Below are positions 26,448 to 35,423 of a stretch of 44,647 nt of DNA, piece after piece; within the stretch, counting starts at the first letter, position 1; each line of letters opens with the position of its first letter. The DNA is taken from the NCBI GenBank assembly GCA_027452065.1, contig DAIDHC010000102.1, forward strand, positions 1 through 44,647, given 5' to 3'. The position numbers were made by a program, and so were the translations under genes. The notes beneath the pieces were generated by a model that searched no databases, was not told the origin of the DNA, and saw only the letters and a list, made by a program, of their open reading frames with translations. The DNA is from Bryobacterales bacterium (GTDB taxonomy: Bacteria > Acidobacteriota > Terriglobia > Bryobacterales > Bryobacteraceae).

Positions 26448-27752
26448 TCAGTGGGCCCAGTCGGGGAAGGCGGTGAGGGCGTCGACGAAATTATGAATGA
26501 CGTCGGTGTGGGAGTCTTCCTGCCAGCCGCCGCGGACATCGTGTTCGACGCTGTCGCGGGGGCAGCCGTCATCGTCGATGGCGTAGGCGGCGAGGATGAG
26601 ATCCTGGCGGGCGGTGAGGAGGAACTGGGGGTCGCCGGTGGCGGCGCTATAGAGGGCGAGGACGGAGGCCCAGGTGGTGTTGGCGCCGCCCCAGGGATGG
26701 CGGTCCTCGTCCTGCTCGCCGCAGACGGCGATGCCAAATTGGACGCGGGTGAAGTTTTGATTGACGAAGGTGATGAGCTGGAGGGCGTGAGCGCGCCAGT
26801 CGGGGTCCAGGGCGTCGCGTTTTTCGATGAGGTAGCGGGCGAGGTTCATGGGGGCCCAGGAGGTGCGGTTGGCGTCGTTGTCGTGGTCTTCGAAGAACTG
26901 GCCCCAGAGGCGGCCGTGGCGGTTGAGGGCGGCGCTGGGGATCTGGAAGTCGCGGATCCAGGTCCAGAGGGCGAGGCGGGGAGCGGCGAATTCGGAGTAG
27001 CCGAGCGAGGCGAGCTCATCGAAGAGGCGGAGGTTGTAGGACATGTTGCCGGAGATTTCGCCGCGGGCTTCGCCGGTGCGCCAGTCGGCGCGGAAGGGCC
27101 AGGGAGAGTGGGTGGCGTCGCCAGGGCGCATGTTGGCGGCGAGGGTGCGGGCGATGTGAAGGGCGGCGTCACGGTAGCGGGCGTCGTGGGTTTTGGAGTA
27201 GAGGAGGGTGAGGGCGTAGCCGGCGATGCCGCCTTTATCGGGCTCGATGTCATAGGGGTGGTCGCGCTGGGAGCCGGAGCCGGGGGGTTGGGGGAAGCGG
27301 TCGCGCCAGCCGGTGGAGTGGGGGAAGAGAGGGTACTTGCCGGAGTCGGGGGTGAGGGCCTGGGTGATGATGTAGTCGCCCTGGAGGCGGGCGAACTGGA
27401 GGAGCTTGGGGTTGGAGGAGTGGGTGAAGCGGTCGTACTTGAGGTAGGAGATGATGCCCATGGCGTTCTGCATGGCGGGGATGGAATCGGGGCGGGAGGG
27501 GACGGGGGCGTAGTTGCCGTCCATGAAGGTGAGGGTGGCGAAGCGGGGGAAGCCGTGATCGAGGGGGGAGTTGAGGTACCAGTTCATCTCGCGCTGGAGG
27601 GCGTCGGCGAGGGGCGTCCAGGGGAGGAGGCGGCCGGAGGCGTCGTAGCGTGCGGTGTGGCTGGCGAGCTTAACGACGGTCTGGGCGGAAGCGGGGAGGA
27701 GCGGGAGAGAGACGAGACAGAGGATGATGGTTCGGAGGTTTGTTGTTGTCAT
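26448..27752 (-). CDS. Exported alpha/alpha-toroid (six-hairpin glycosidase-like) protein of unknown function
   Basis: About 434 residues after a signal peptide (MTTTNLRTIILCLVSLPLLP). The sequence is helix-rich, with repeated aromatic/acidic loops: YDIEPDKGGIAGYALTLLYS, YRDAALHIARTLAANMRPGD, GNMSYNLRLFDELASLGY, HPWGGANTTWASVLALYSAA. This resembles the alpha/alpha barrels of six-hairpin glycosidases and polysaccharide lyases, but I do not recognise a specific GH or PL family. An acidic pair near HDVRGGWQEDSHTDVIHNFV could be catalytic; this is a guess. The ATG at 27752 starts the signal peptide; the frame continues 20 codons further, toward the divergent GDPD gene whose start is at 27811. Possibly acts on a plant or microbial glycan in the periplasm. 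Confidence 0.7.
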   Translation of the reverse strand: MTTTNLRTIILCLVSLPLLPASAQTVVKLASHTARYDASGRLLPWTPLADALQREMNWYLNSPLDHGFPRFATLTFMDGNYAPVPSRPDSIPAMQNAMGIISYLKYDRFTHSSNPKLLQFARLQGDYIITQALTPDSGKYPLFPHSTGWRDRFPQPPGSGSQRDHPYDIEPDKGGIAGYALTLLYSKTHDARYRDAALHIARTLAANMRPGDATHSPWPFRADWRTGEARGEISGNMSYNLRLFDELASLGYSEFAAPRLALWTWIRDFQIPSAALNRHGRLWGQFFEDHDNDANRTSWAPMNLARYLIEKRDALDPDWRAHALQLITFVNQNFTRVQFGIAVCGEQDEDRHPWGGANTTWASVLALYSAATGDPQFLLTARQDLILAAYAIDDDGCPRDSVEHDVRGGWQEDSHTDVIHNFVDALTAFPDWAH

Positions 27753-27810
27753 TCGGCGGCGATGACCAGGGTATCGAATTTGGGGCGAGGGCGCAGGAGG
27801 CGGAGACGGC

Positions 27811-28590
27811 ATGAACGGGAAGCGGCTTGGCGCGCTGGCGCTGCTGGCGGGTGTTTGGGCGGCGGGGGCGGAGGTGGCGGTGATTGCGCATCGGGGCGAG
27901 CACCTTCACCATCCGGAGAACACGATGCCGGCGTACCGGGCGGCGATCGAGTGCGGGGCGGATTTTATTGAAGTGGACGTGCGGACGACGAAGGACGGGA
28001 AGCTGGTCATCATGCACGACGGCAAGGTGGACCGGACGACGAACGGGACGGGGGCGGTGAAGGAGATGACGCGGGAGGAGATCCGGAAGCTGGACGCCGG
28101 GGTGAAGTTCGGGCCGGAGTTTGCGGGGGTGAAGGCGCCGGAGTTCGACGAGGTGCTGGAGATGGCGCCGGGGAAGATCCAGGTGTATGTGGACACGAAG
28201 GCGGCGAGGGCAGAGGAGGTGGCGGCGGCGCTGGAGCGGCACGGGATGCTGGACAAGGTGGTGGTTTACGGAGGGTTTCAGTATCTGCGGGACCTACATG
28301 CGCTGAAGCCGCGGGTGAAGATGATGCCGGAGTCGGTGAGCGCGGCGGTGTTGAAGAAGCTGCTGGTGGATTTGCAGCCGCCGGTGGTGGCGTTCAGCGA
28401 AGAGGACTGGAAGGACGACATCATCGCGATGGCGAAGGAGGCGGGGGCGGGGATATTTGTGGACCGGCTGGGGGAGGCCGACGATGCGGAACACTGGAAG
28501 GACGCGATTGCGCGGGGAGCGACGGGGATCCAGACGAACCGGCCGGCGGAGCTGGTGAAGTATCTGCGGTCTGTTGGGATGCACCGGTAG
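27811..28590 (+). CDS. Exported glycerophosphodiester phosphodiesterase
   Basis: A 259-residue GDPD-fold enzyme that hydrolyses glycerophosphodiesters to glycerol-3-phosphate and an alcohol. Signature residues are IAHRGEHLHHPENTMPAYRA (catalytic His and Glu), FIEVDVRTTKDGKLVIMHD (metal-binding E-x-D and second His) and a C-terminal IFVDRLGE with GATGIQTNRPAELVKYL. The N-terminus (MNGKRLGALALLAGVWAAGA) is a signal peptide, so it is probably periplasmic. A strong ribosome-binding site (AGGAGGCGGAGACGGC) precedes the ATG. It is divergent from the alpha/alpha-toroid gene and ends 6 bases before the convergent cupin-like gene. Confidence 0.93.
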   Translation: MNGKRLGALALLAGVWAAGAEVAVIAHRGEHLHHPENTMPAYRAAIECGADFIEVDVRTTKDGKLVIMHDGKVDRTTNGTGAVKEMTREEIRKLDAGVKFGPEFAGVKAPEFDEVLEMAPGKIQVYVDTKAARAEEVAAALERHGMLDKVVVYGGFQYLRDLHALKPRVKMMPESVSAAVLKKLLVDLQPPVVAFSEEDWKDDIIAMAKEAGAGIFVDRLGEADDAEHWKDAIARGATGIQTNRPAELVKYLRSVGMHR

Positions 28591-28596
28591 GGGCGG

Positions 28597-29490
28597 CTAC
28601 CGAAGCTTGAGGTGCGGGCCGCGTTGTCCGCGGACGACTTTTTTGACGGAGCGGACCAGGCGGGCGGAGGCGCGCTTGGCGGCGTCGACGCGCTGGCTTT
28701 CGCCGGGCGGCTTCGGCCGCAAGCCGAGGCGGCGGAGATGGTAGTTGATCTGGAAGACGTCGGAAGGCTCGAGGACGGGCGTAAAGGCGACGGCGAGGGA
28801 TACGGAGGGAAGGCGCCCGTTGTGGACTAAGTGGGGGAAGTGCACGGGATGGTGAACGCCAAGGCCGGGGCGGAGTGGGAATGGTACTCCGCGGGAGCGG
28901 AACTTCTCATTCAAGGAGATATGGCCGGCGCCCCAATACTGTTCCAGATCGCGGTTGGTCACCAGGTCGGGATCCTTACCATCAAACAGATAGACAACCT
29001 TCTCGCCATATAACTGGCAGAGGAAATTGGCTTCCGAATCGACGTGATAGGGAGTGACTTCATGGGGCGAGGAGATAAATAAAGTGGCGAGGGGATTCTG
29101 GAAATTGCGGGTGAGTTCGCCGGAAGTCAGCTCGTCGAGCTCGCGGCAGCATTGCTGGAGAATCCCGCCGTATTCGGGCTCCAGGTGAATGTAGCTCAGC
29201 TTGAGCCGCATACCGCTGCTGTCAATGTTGTCAAAGGCTTCGGCCATGGCTTTCTCGAAGTCGGGAGAGCCCCACTGCACGCGGCGCGGGTCGTTGAGGA
29301 GCTTGAGAAAGCCACGAGGACTTTTTTCTTTTGCCAGCCTGGCGGCGAGTTTCTTGATGGCGGGAATGCCGAATAACTCGTGTAAGTGAAGTTGATGGTG
29401 GAACAGGAATGGCTTTGTATTAAACTGCTGCTTGAATCGGGTGTGGGCGGAAGCGTCCTGTACGAAGTAACCGGCGCGAGCGAGCGGCAT
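28597..29490 (-). CDS. JmjC/cupin-8-like protein
   Basis: A 297-residue protein with a cupin-like Fe(II)/2-oxoglutarate dioxygenase pattern: FISSPHEVTPYHVDSEANFL supplies H-x-D, followed by CQLYGEKVVYLFDG, and VHHPVHFPHLVHNGRLPSVS supplies the distal His and the basic residue region. This matches cupin-like (JmjC-type) domains that hydroxylate proteins or small molecules; the bacterial relatives are mostly of unknown substrate. The first 100 residues (FKQQFNTKPFLFHHQLHLHE) look like the substrate-binding region of the same family. No signal peptide. The C-terminus is strongly basic (RASARLVRSVKKVVRGQRG). A promoter with a consensus -35 lies upstream. It ends 6 bases from the convergent GDPD gene, without a terminator. 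Confidence 0.78.
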   Translation of the reverse strand: MPLARAGYFVQDASAHTRFKQQFNTKPFLFHHQLHLHELFGIPAIKKLAARLAKEKSPRGFLKLLNDPRRVQWGSPDFEKAMAEAFDNIDSSGMRLKLSYIHLEPEYGGILQQCCRELDELTSGELTRNFQNPLATLFISSPHEVTPYHVDSEANFLCQLYGEKVVYLFDGKDPDLVTNRDLEQYWGAGHISLNEKFRSRGVPFPLRPGLGVHHPVHFPHLVHNGRLPSVSLAVAFTPVLEPSDVFQINYHLRRLGLRPKPPGESQRVDAAKRASARLVRSVKKVVRGQRGPHLKLR

Positions 29491-29542
29491 AAGAGCCTCC
29501 CCGGTGTAGATGGACGCGGGAAGCGCGTACTGTGTTGATCGT

Positions 29543-29570
29543 AGTTATCACAGAGTAAGTGGGCTGTCAA
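29543..29570 (-). promoter_or_regulatory. Sigma-70-type promoter of the cupin-like gene
   Basis: On the minus strand a perfect TTGACA (29565-29570) is followed after 16 bases by ATAACT (29543-29548). It lies about 55-80 bases upstream of the ATG at 29490, in a visibly more AT-rich stretch. Confidence 0.5.
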
Positions 29571-29595
29571 GGAAGTTTACAAGCGGCGGTAACAG

Positions 29596-29642
29596 GGTAC
29601 CAGGAGTTTAGACAGAAGGATGCCAACGAATCAGGTACCAGG
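29596..29642. repeat. GGTACCAGG direct repeat
   Basis: GGTACCAGG occurs at 29596-29604 and 29634-29642 in the divergent region between the cupin-like gene and the oligogalacturonate lyase gene. Each is preceded by AACA/ATCA-like bases. It could be an operator pair, or chance. Confidence 0.3.
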
Positions 29643-29731
29643 CGGCGATGCGGGGAGAATGGAGGCCGGCTTGAGCGGGAGGGGGACACGGGGCGATTGG
29701 ATGTGGTAACGATAGAGCCCGGAGCGCGTGA

Positions 29732-31288
29732 ATGGCGGGAATGGTTGCGGGGCGGATATCGGACGGGTGGGCCTGGCTGGGCGCGGCGCTGATGGTGTCC
29801 GCGGTGCTGAGCGCACAGGAGCCGCCGGCGGAATGGGTGGATCCGGACACCGGGCATCGCGTGATCCGGTTGACGAAGGAGCCGGGCAGCGCGAGCCTCT
29901 ACTTCAACCAGAACGGGTACACGGCGGACGGCAGGCGGATGGTTTACACGACGCCGGACGGGGTGTCGGTGGTGGATCTGGCGACGCGGGCCTCCCGGCA
30001 GGTGGTGGCGGGACGCGTGCGGGTGATCGAGGCGGGGCGGAAGAGCGGGCGGGTTTACTACGTCAAAGACGGCGCGGCGTGGTGGACGGATATCGATTCG
30101 GGCGAGACGCGGCGGATCGGCGCACTGCCGGCGCGGGGATCGGTGTCGACGGTGAACGCGGATGAGACGCTGCTGGGAGGAACTTACATCGAAGGGACGG
30201 CGGGCGAGGACTATGGCGGGGGGCAAGGCGGCGGCGGGGCGCAGGTGCACGCACTCGATCAACCGAAGAACAAGGGGCAGATGATGGAGGAGCGGTGGGC
30301 GGCGAGGCTGCCGATGGCAATGTTCACGCTGAATGTGAACACGGGCGAGGTGAAGGTGATTCACCGCTCGCACGACTGGTTGAACCATCTGCTGTTCTCG
30401 CCCACCGATCCGCGGCTGGTGATGTTTTGCCACGAAGGGCCATGGCACAAAGTGGACCGGATCTGGACGATACGGACGGATGGGACCGGGTTGACGAAGG
30501 TACACACGCGGACGATGGCGATGGAGATCTTCGGGCACGAGTTCTGGGGCGCGGACGGAAAGACGATCTGGTACGATCTGCAAACGCCGCGAGGCGAGGA
30601 CTTCTGGCTGGCGGGATACAACGTGGAGACGCGGGAGCGGACCTGGTATCACCTGCAGCGGAACGAGTGGTCGATTCATTTCAACGTCACCAGGGACGGC
30701 AGGATGTTTTGCGGAGATGGGGGAGACGCGGGGCAAGTGGCGCATGCGCCGGAGGGGGAGTGGATTTACCTGTTCCGGCCGGAGTCGATCCAGAACCGGG
30801 GTTTGGGGAACGGCGGGTTCGTGCGGCCGGGGGTGTTGCGGGCGGAGAAGTTAGTAAATATGTCGCGGCACAATTACAAGCTGGAGCCGAACGTAAGTTT
30901 CACGCCAGATGGGAGGTGGGTGGTGTTCCGGTCGAATATGCTGGGGGCGACGTATGTGTTCGCGGTGGAGGTGGCGAAGCCCGCACAACTGGCGGGCGAA
31001 GGCCATGTGGACGCCGCGCGCGGGACTTACTTCGCGCGGGCAACCACGCGGGCGCCGGCTTTGAGATCGTTGGTTGGGTGCAAAATGACTTCGGCTCCTT
31101 CGGTGAGGCCGTTGACGATTTCGGCTTCGAAGGGGTTGCGGTGGCCGATCTGGACGGGGAGCAGGCGGGCGCGGCCGTTTTCGACGACGAAGGCGTTCCA
31201 TTGCTGGCCCACGCGGAACAGAGCGCTGGAGGGGATCTTGAGAACGCTGGGGCTTTCCCAGGTTACGATGCGGGCCTCGACGCGGTAG
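29732..31288 (+). CDS. Exported oligogalacturonate lyase-like protein with extended C-terminus
   Basis: A 518-residue beta-propeller protein. After a signal-like N-terminus (GWAWLGAALMVSAVLSAQ) it has the oligogalacturonate lyase (polysaccharide lyase 22) pattern: DPDTGHRVIRLTKEPGSAS, LYFNQNGYTADGRRMVYTT, IHRSHDWLNHLLFSPTDPR, VMFCHEGPWHKVDRIWTI, and EIFGHEFWGADGKTIWYD, with several His residues that bind Mn in known members. Family resemblance ends around position 30980 with VVFRSNMLGATYVFAVEV. The frame then continues about 100 codons on the antisense strand of the convergent hlyD-like gene to a stop at 31288. The tail looks like shadow sequence, so an ancestral stop was probably lost. The enzyme would cleave pectin-derived unsaturated oligosaccharides. 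Confidence 0.85.
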   Translation: MAGMVAGRISDGWAWLGAALMVSAVLSAQEPPAEWVDPDTGHRVIRLTKEPGSASLYFNQNGYTADGRRMVYTTPDGVSVVDLATRASRQVVAGRVRVIEAGRKSGRVYYVKDGAAWWTDIDSGETRRIGALPARGSVSTVNADETLLGGTYIEGTAGEDYGGGQGGGGAQVHALDQPKNKGQMMEERWAARLPMAMFTLNVNTGEVKVIHRSHDWLNHLLFSPTDPRLVMFCHEGPWHKVDRIWTIRTDGTGLTKVHTRTMAMEIFGHEFWGADGKTIWYDLQTPRGEDFWLAGYNVETRERTWYHLQRNEWSIHFNVTRDGRMFCGDGGDAGQVAHAPEGEWIYLFRPESIQNRGLGNGGFVRPGVLRAEKLVNMSRHNYKLEPNVSFTPDGRWVVFRSNMLGATYVFAVEVAKPAQLAGEGHVDAARGTYFARATTRAPALRSLVGCKMTSAPSVRPLTISASKGLRWPIWTGSRRARPFSTTKAFHCWPTRNRALEGILRTLGLSQVTMRASTR

Positions 31289-32220
31289 CCGTCGCCGAGA
31301 CCGTCGGGAGGATCGAGGAAATCGGCGATCACGTTGGCGCGCTGCTCTTCGATACCCAGCGCGGAGACCTTGGTGAAGCCGTAGGGCTCGACGGTGCGGA
31401 CGCGGGCCCGCAGCGGTTTCGGGCCGCCCCAGTTTTCCAGGATGACGGGGTCGCCGGGCTTCACTTTCACGGCATCGGTGGAGAGCAGGTCGACGACGAT
31501 CTCGATTTTATTAGGATTGCTGAGGACGACGAGGGGGGTGCCGTAGGAGACGACGCGCTCGCTCTTTTCGAGGATGCGCAGAATGCGGCAGCGCGCCGTG
31601 GAGCGGATGGGGACGAGCTGGCCGGATTGATTTTGCAGCGCCTGGAGCGAGATGAGGCCGGCCTTTTCGCGATCCACATCGGAGGCGGCGGACTCGAGGC
31701 GGGAGCGGGCGGCTTCGACCTCCCGGGCGGTAGAGACCTGTTTGGTTTCGGCTTGCTCCAACTCCTGCCGGGCGATGATGCGGTCCTTGGCGAGGAGGCG
31801 GGCGCGGTCGAGATCGCGCTGAGCTTGGGCGTGATCGTTTTCCCAGCGGGCTAACTGCTGCGCGGCTTCCCGCCGGCGGGCTTCGGCGGATTCGATGCGG
31901 GCGCGGATTTCGGCGGCTTCGCGTGCGTCGAGCGGGAGCGGGCTGATGGTGGCAATGACGGTGCGGGGGGTCACTTCGTCGCCTTCGTGAAGCTCGATGC
32001 GGGAGAGGCGGCCGGCGACGGGAGCGGCCAGAGTGAAGCGGTCATGCGCGCGGGTTTCACCGTCTTCGTCGACGGTGACCTGGAGGGAGCCTTTCACGGC
32101 GCGGGCGGTTTCGACGGGAATCGGTTTGGGGCGGAAGGCCAGGGCAATGAGGATGGCCGCGGCGAGGGCGGCGAGAATCATGACAATGCGCTTGAGGACT
32201 CGTGTCATGCCGCTCCTCAT
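31027..32220 (-). CDS. HlyD/MacA-type periplasmic adaptor subunit
   Basis: A 397-residue membrane-fusion protein: N-terminal anchor (VLKRIVMILAALAAAILIAL), lipoyl half-motifs (TLAAPVAGRLSRIELHEGDE), a long coiled coil with heptads (RIESAEARRREAAQQLARWE to ESAASDVDREKAGLI), a second lipoyl half and beta-barrel (VILENWGGPKPLRARVRTVE), and a membrane-proximal domain. It links an inner-membrane ABC exporter to the outer membrane. The ATG at 32220 overlaps the permease stop (ATGA). Together with the next two genes it forms a DevBCA/MacAB-like tripartite exporter; no TolC-like gene is nearby. Its 3' end overlaps the convergent oligogalacturonate lyase frame by 262 bases. The substrate is unknown. 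Confidence 0.92.
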   Translation of the reverse strand: MRSGMTRVLKRIVMILAALAAAILIALAFRPKPIPVETARAVKGSLQVTVDEDGETRAHDRFTLAAPVAGRLSRIELHEGDEVTPRTVIATISPLPLDAREAAEIRARIESAEARRREAAQQLARWENDHAQAQRDLDRARLLAKDRIIARQELEQAETKQVSTAREVEAARSRLESAASDVDREKAGLISLQALQNQSGQLVPIRSTARCRILRILEKSERVVSYGTPLVVLSNPNKIEIVVDLLSTDAVKVKPGDPVILENWGGPKPLRARVRTVEPYGFTKVSALGIEEQRANVIADFLDPPDGLGDGYRVEARIVTWESPSVLKIPSSALFRVGQQWNAFVVENGRARLLPVQIGHRNPFEAEIVNGLTEGAEVILHPTNDLKAGARVVARAK

Positions 32221-34589
32221 TCCCTCGATTTCAGCACGGCGGTGAGATCCATGTGGCGCAGGCGCCGGGCCACGACAAGACCGGAGAAAATGGCGGCTGC
32301 GAAGACGACGAGGGCGGCGAAGGCGTAGGTGCCGGCATTCACTACCAAGGGTAATCGGAATAGATCGCGGGAGAAGAAGCGGGATAGCAGGAGCGACAGA
32401 GCGAAGCCGAGCGCGAAGCCGGCGGGAATGGCGGCGATGGTGAGGAGGCCTTGCTCGCCGAGGAGAATGCGGGTGATTTCGGCGCGGGTGAGGCCGAGGA
32501 CGCGGAGGCTGGCGAGTTCGTTGCCGCGCTCGGACAGGGCGATGCGGGCGCCGTTGTAGACGACACCGAAGGCGATGACGGAGGCGAAGCCCACCAGGAA
32601 GGCGGTGGAGACGCCCATGGACTCGCCGAAGGTTTTCCAGAAGCTGGCAAGCATGGCTTCGCGCACCGAGACGCCGCTGATGGCGGGGATGCGCTTCAGG
32701 ACGGAGTAGAGCCGGGGCGCGATGGCGGGATCGACTTTCATGTAGGCGCCCGATATCGTATCGCCCTCGCGCATGAGGCGATGGAGGGCGGAAAGATCCA
32801 TGTATGCTCCGAGGCCGACAGGCTCGTCAGCCAGGGAAACGAGGGGGATCTGAAGGACCGGGCGAGCGCCTTCGAGGACCTCTACGGTAAGGATGTCGCC
32901 GGGGCGGGCGCCGAGGATTTCCGCAAGTTTGGTATTGAGCACAAGGCCATCGGCGGGAAGGGTGAGGGGATGGAGTTGGCTGTCGATGGGGCGGCGGAGC
33001 TCGGCATCGGGAAGCAAGCCGAGAACAGCGATGAGGCGCCAACGGTGGCCGAGGCGGAGGCGGACGGGGATTTCGCGGAAGGGCTCGACGCGCAGGACTC
33101 CGGCGAGCTGCGCCAGCTCGAAGCGCACGTGGGCGGAGCGAGGCTCCTGGAAGACAACGGTGACGTCTTCGCGCTGAACGGTGTGGAACTGAATGGAGAC
33201 GAGGCGATCGACGGCGTCCATGGCATAGCGGCCGGAGACAACGATGGCGATGGAGAGAGCCACGGCGAGAGAGGAGAAGACGGCGCGCCAGCGGCGGCGG
33301 TCGAGATTGCGGACGATCATGCGGGAGGCGGGGGTGAGTAAAGCGCGGAGGCCGATTCGCTCGAGCAAGCCGGGGCGGAAGGTGGCGGGAGGCTCGGGGC
33401 GCATGGCCTCGGCGGGGGCGAGAGCGACGGCGCGGCGCACGGCGGAAACAGCGCCGAGGCAAGCGGAGCCGGCGGCTATGGCGACGGCAGTGAGGATGAG
33501 AGGCGCGTCGATGTGGAGCTGCAGCGCGGGGAAATGGAAATAGCGCTCGTAGATCTTTATCAAGCTGGAGGCGAGCCAAAGGCCGGCGCCGATGCCGGCG
33601 AGCGTGCCGGCTGTTACGGCGACGAGGGCCAACTGCAAATAGTGGAGGCCGATTTCCCAATTCGTGTAGCCGAAGGCCTTGAGGACCGCCACCTGGCCAC
33701 GCTGGGTGCCGACGAGGCGCGAGAGCAGGACATTTAATAAGAAGGCCACGATGCAGAGGAAAAGCGTGGGGAGAATCGAGCCGTAGACGCGTAGTTCTTC
33801 CAGCTCGTCGGTGAGGAAGCGGAAGGAGATCTGGTCCTGGCGGCCGTAGGCGCCGAGGCAGCCATAGCGGTCCAGGAGCTGGTCGAGGCGGGAGATGACT
33901 TCGCGCTCGCTGGCACCGTGGGTGAGCGAGATGACCACGTCATTGAAGGCGCCCTCCATATTGAAGGCGGGGCCGAGGACGTCGCGGCTCATCCACAAGA
34001 CGCCGAAGCGGCGATTGTCGGGAAAAACTTCGGACGGGCGGATCTCGTAGATGAATTCGGGAGACAGAGCGATGCCGACGATGTGGAGGCGCTCCCATTT
34101 GCCGTTCAGGACAGCGTCGAGGGAATCGCCGACTCCGAGGCGGTTGGCGGAGGCGAAGGCTTCGCTGATGAGGACTTCGCCGCGCTGGCCCGGTTCGATG
34201 TAACGGCCCTGGCGGAGGAAGAGATCGTTGAGCATCGGGGCGCGGCGTTCGGGGATGGAGATGAGGCGGCCGGTGGCGGGCTCGTCGAGGCCGGGCACGT
34301 CGAGGGTGACGTCCATGAGCACGCGTGTTTGCACGGCGGCTACTCCGGGGATCGCGGTGATGGCCGCCGCCAAGGATTCGGGGGCGCGCTTGAGGTGAGT
34401 AAAGACGTCGCCGAAGCGGAACTGCGAGTAGTAGTCGAACTGCGCGGCTTCCAGAGAGAAGAAGGACGAGCGCATGGTGACATAGGTGGCGATGCCGCAG
34501 GCCAGGACAAGCGTCACGGCGAACAACTGGCCCCGCATATGGATGAGATCGCGAATCAGTTTGCGGTGGAGCGCAGACATGGCGATCAC
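32217..34589 (-). CDS. ABC transporter permease with two FtsX domains
   Basis: A 790-residue inner-membrane protein. One helix near the N-terminus ([20 protein letters not shown]), a large periplasmic domain, then helices of a first FtsX domain ([20 protein letters not shown]), a second single helix ([20 protein letters not shown]), another periplasmic domain and the last three helices ([20 protein letters not shown] onward) ending in [11 protein letters not shown]. This doubled MacB/LolC-like layout belongs to lipoprotein or hydrophobic-compound extrusion systems. The start is GTG at 34589 with GGAG 8 bases upstream, overlapping the ATPase stop (GTGA); an ATG at 34580 is an alternative. It is coupled at both ends to its partners. 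Confidence 0.9.
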   Translation of the reverse strand: MIAMSALHRKLIRDLIHMRGQLFAVTLVLACGIATYVTMRSSFFSLEAAQFDYYSQFRFGDVFTHLKRAPESLAAAITAIPGVAAVQTRVLMDVTLDVPGLDEPATGRLISIPERRAPMLNDLFLRQGRYIEPGQRGEVLISEAFASANRLGVGDSLDAVLNGKWERLHIVGIALSPEFIYEIRPSEVFPDNRRFGVLWMSRDVLGPAFNMEGAFNDVVISLTHGASEREVISRLDQLLDRYGCLGAYGRQDQISFRFLTDELEELRVYGSILPTLFLCIVAFLLNVLLSRLVGTQRGQVAVLKAFGYTNWEIGLHYLQLALVAVTAGTLAGIGAGLWLASSLIKIYERYFHFPALQLHIDAPLILTAVAIAAGSACLGAVSAVRRAVALAPAEAMRPEPPATFRPGLLERIGLRALLTPASRMIVRNLDRRRWRAVFSSLAVALSIAIVVSGRYAMDAVDRLVSIQFHTVQREDVTVVFQEPRSAHVRFELAQLAGVLRVEPFREIPVRLRLGHRWRLIAVLGLLPDAELRRPIDSQLHPLTLPADGLVLNTKLAEILGARPGDILTVEVLEGARPVLQIPLVSLADEPVGLGAYMDLSALHRLMREGDTISGAYMKVDPAIAPRLYSVLKRIPAISGVSVREAMLASFWKTFGESMGVSTAFLVGFASVIAFGVVYNGARIALSERGNELASLRVLGLTRAEITRILLGEQGLLTIAAIPAGFALGFALSLLLSRFFSRDLFRLPLVVNAGTYAFAALVVFAAAIFSGLVVARRLRHMDLTAVLKSRE

Positions 34590-35344
34590 CAGGAGAGCTC
34601 CGAAGGGGAGATCTTTTTTACGTTGCGCTGAATGCCGGCCACCATGCCGCTGCTCATGCGCACGACGCGGTCGGCCATGCCGGCGATGGCGGCGTTATGG
34701 GTGATGATGGCGACGATGGTGCCGACTTCGCGATTGACACGTTCGAGGACCTCCAGCACAAGCTTGCCGGTGGTGTAGTCGAGGGCGCCGGTGGGCTCGT
34801 CGCAGAGAAGAACCTCGGGCCGCTTTGCGACGGCCCGGGCGATGGCGACGCGCTGCTGCTCGCCGCCGGAAAGCTGCGCGGGGAAGTGGTTCAGGCGGTC
34901 GCCGAGGTCCACCAGGCGGAGGGCGGCGGCGGGGTCCATGGGATGTTCGGCAATTTCGGTGACGAGAGCAACGTTTTCGAGCGCGGTGAGGCTGGGGATG
35001 AGGTTATAGAACTGGAAGACGAAGCCGACGTGTTCGCGGCGGAAGCGGGTGAGGGCGGCGTCACCGGCGGCGGTGAGGTTGTGATCGAGGTAGTGGACTT
35101 CGCCGCTGGTGGGGACATCGAGGCCGCCGAGAATGTTCAGCAAGGTGGATTTCCCGCTGCCGGAGGGGCCGAGCACGACGACGAATTCTCCGGCATAGAG
35201 ATCCAGATCGACGCCGCGAAGGGCGTGCACCTGGACGTCTCCCATGCGGTAGACCTTGGTGACGCCCTGGATGTGGAAGACGGCGGCGGCAGGGGGCGGA
35301 GGAGGGTCCGGGGTTCGCGGGGCCGCCGGCTGAGGAGGGGGCAT
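34586..35344 (-). CDS. ABC transporter ATP-binding protein (LolD/MacB-like)
   Basis: A roughly 252-residue ABC ATPase with Walker [11 protein letters not shown]-loop [18 protein letters not shown], signature LSGGEQQR, Walker [13 protein letters not shown] and H-loop ITHN. The LolD/MacB-type N-terminus ([20 protein letters not shown]) indicates an FtsX-permease partner, which is the next gene. The first 25 residues are proline-rich and not conserved. The ATG at 35344 is preferred; a GTG at 35374 is possible. AGGAGG lies 15 bases before the ATG, a rather long spacing. It powers the exporter made with the two downstream genes. About 80 bases separate it from the deaminase gene, on the same strand, with no clear terminator between. 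Confidence 0.93.
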   Translation of the reverse strand: MPPPQPAAPRTPDPPPPPAAAVFHIQGVTKVYRMGDVQVHALRGVDLDLYAGEFVVVLGPSGSGKSTLLNILGGLDVPTSGEVHYLDHNLTAAGDAALTRFRREHVGFVFQFYNLIPSLTALENVALVTEIAEHPMDPAAALRLVDLGDRLNHFPAQLSGGEQQRVAIARAVAKRPEVLLCDEPTGALDYTTGKLVLEVLERVNREVGTIVAIITHNAAIAGMADRVVRMSSGMVAGIQRNVKKISPSELSW

Positions 35345-35423
35345 GGTCGGGGTTTTGAGCCTCCTGGGGTTCACGAATTGGGGAGCAATTCAGTGGCCAT
35401 GGCGAGCGGAAGGGCGCGTGAGG

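Noticed and set aside
26451..27971. 506-codon Gly/Val-rich frame opposite the alpha/alpha-toroid gene
   Set aside because: Composition typical of antisense GC-rich sequence; the minus strand has a signal peptide and a coherent fold.
29527..29560. CRP-like palindrome upstream of the cupin-like gene
   Set aside because: Half-sites TGTGTTGAT and ATCACAG pair imperfectly with the wrong spacing; overlaps the promoter by chance.
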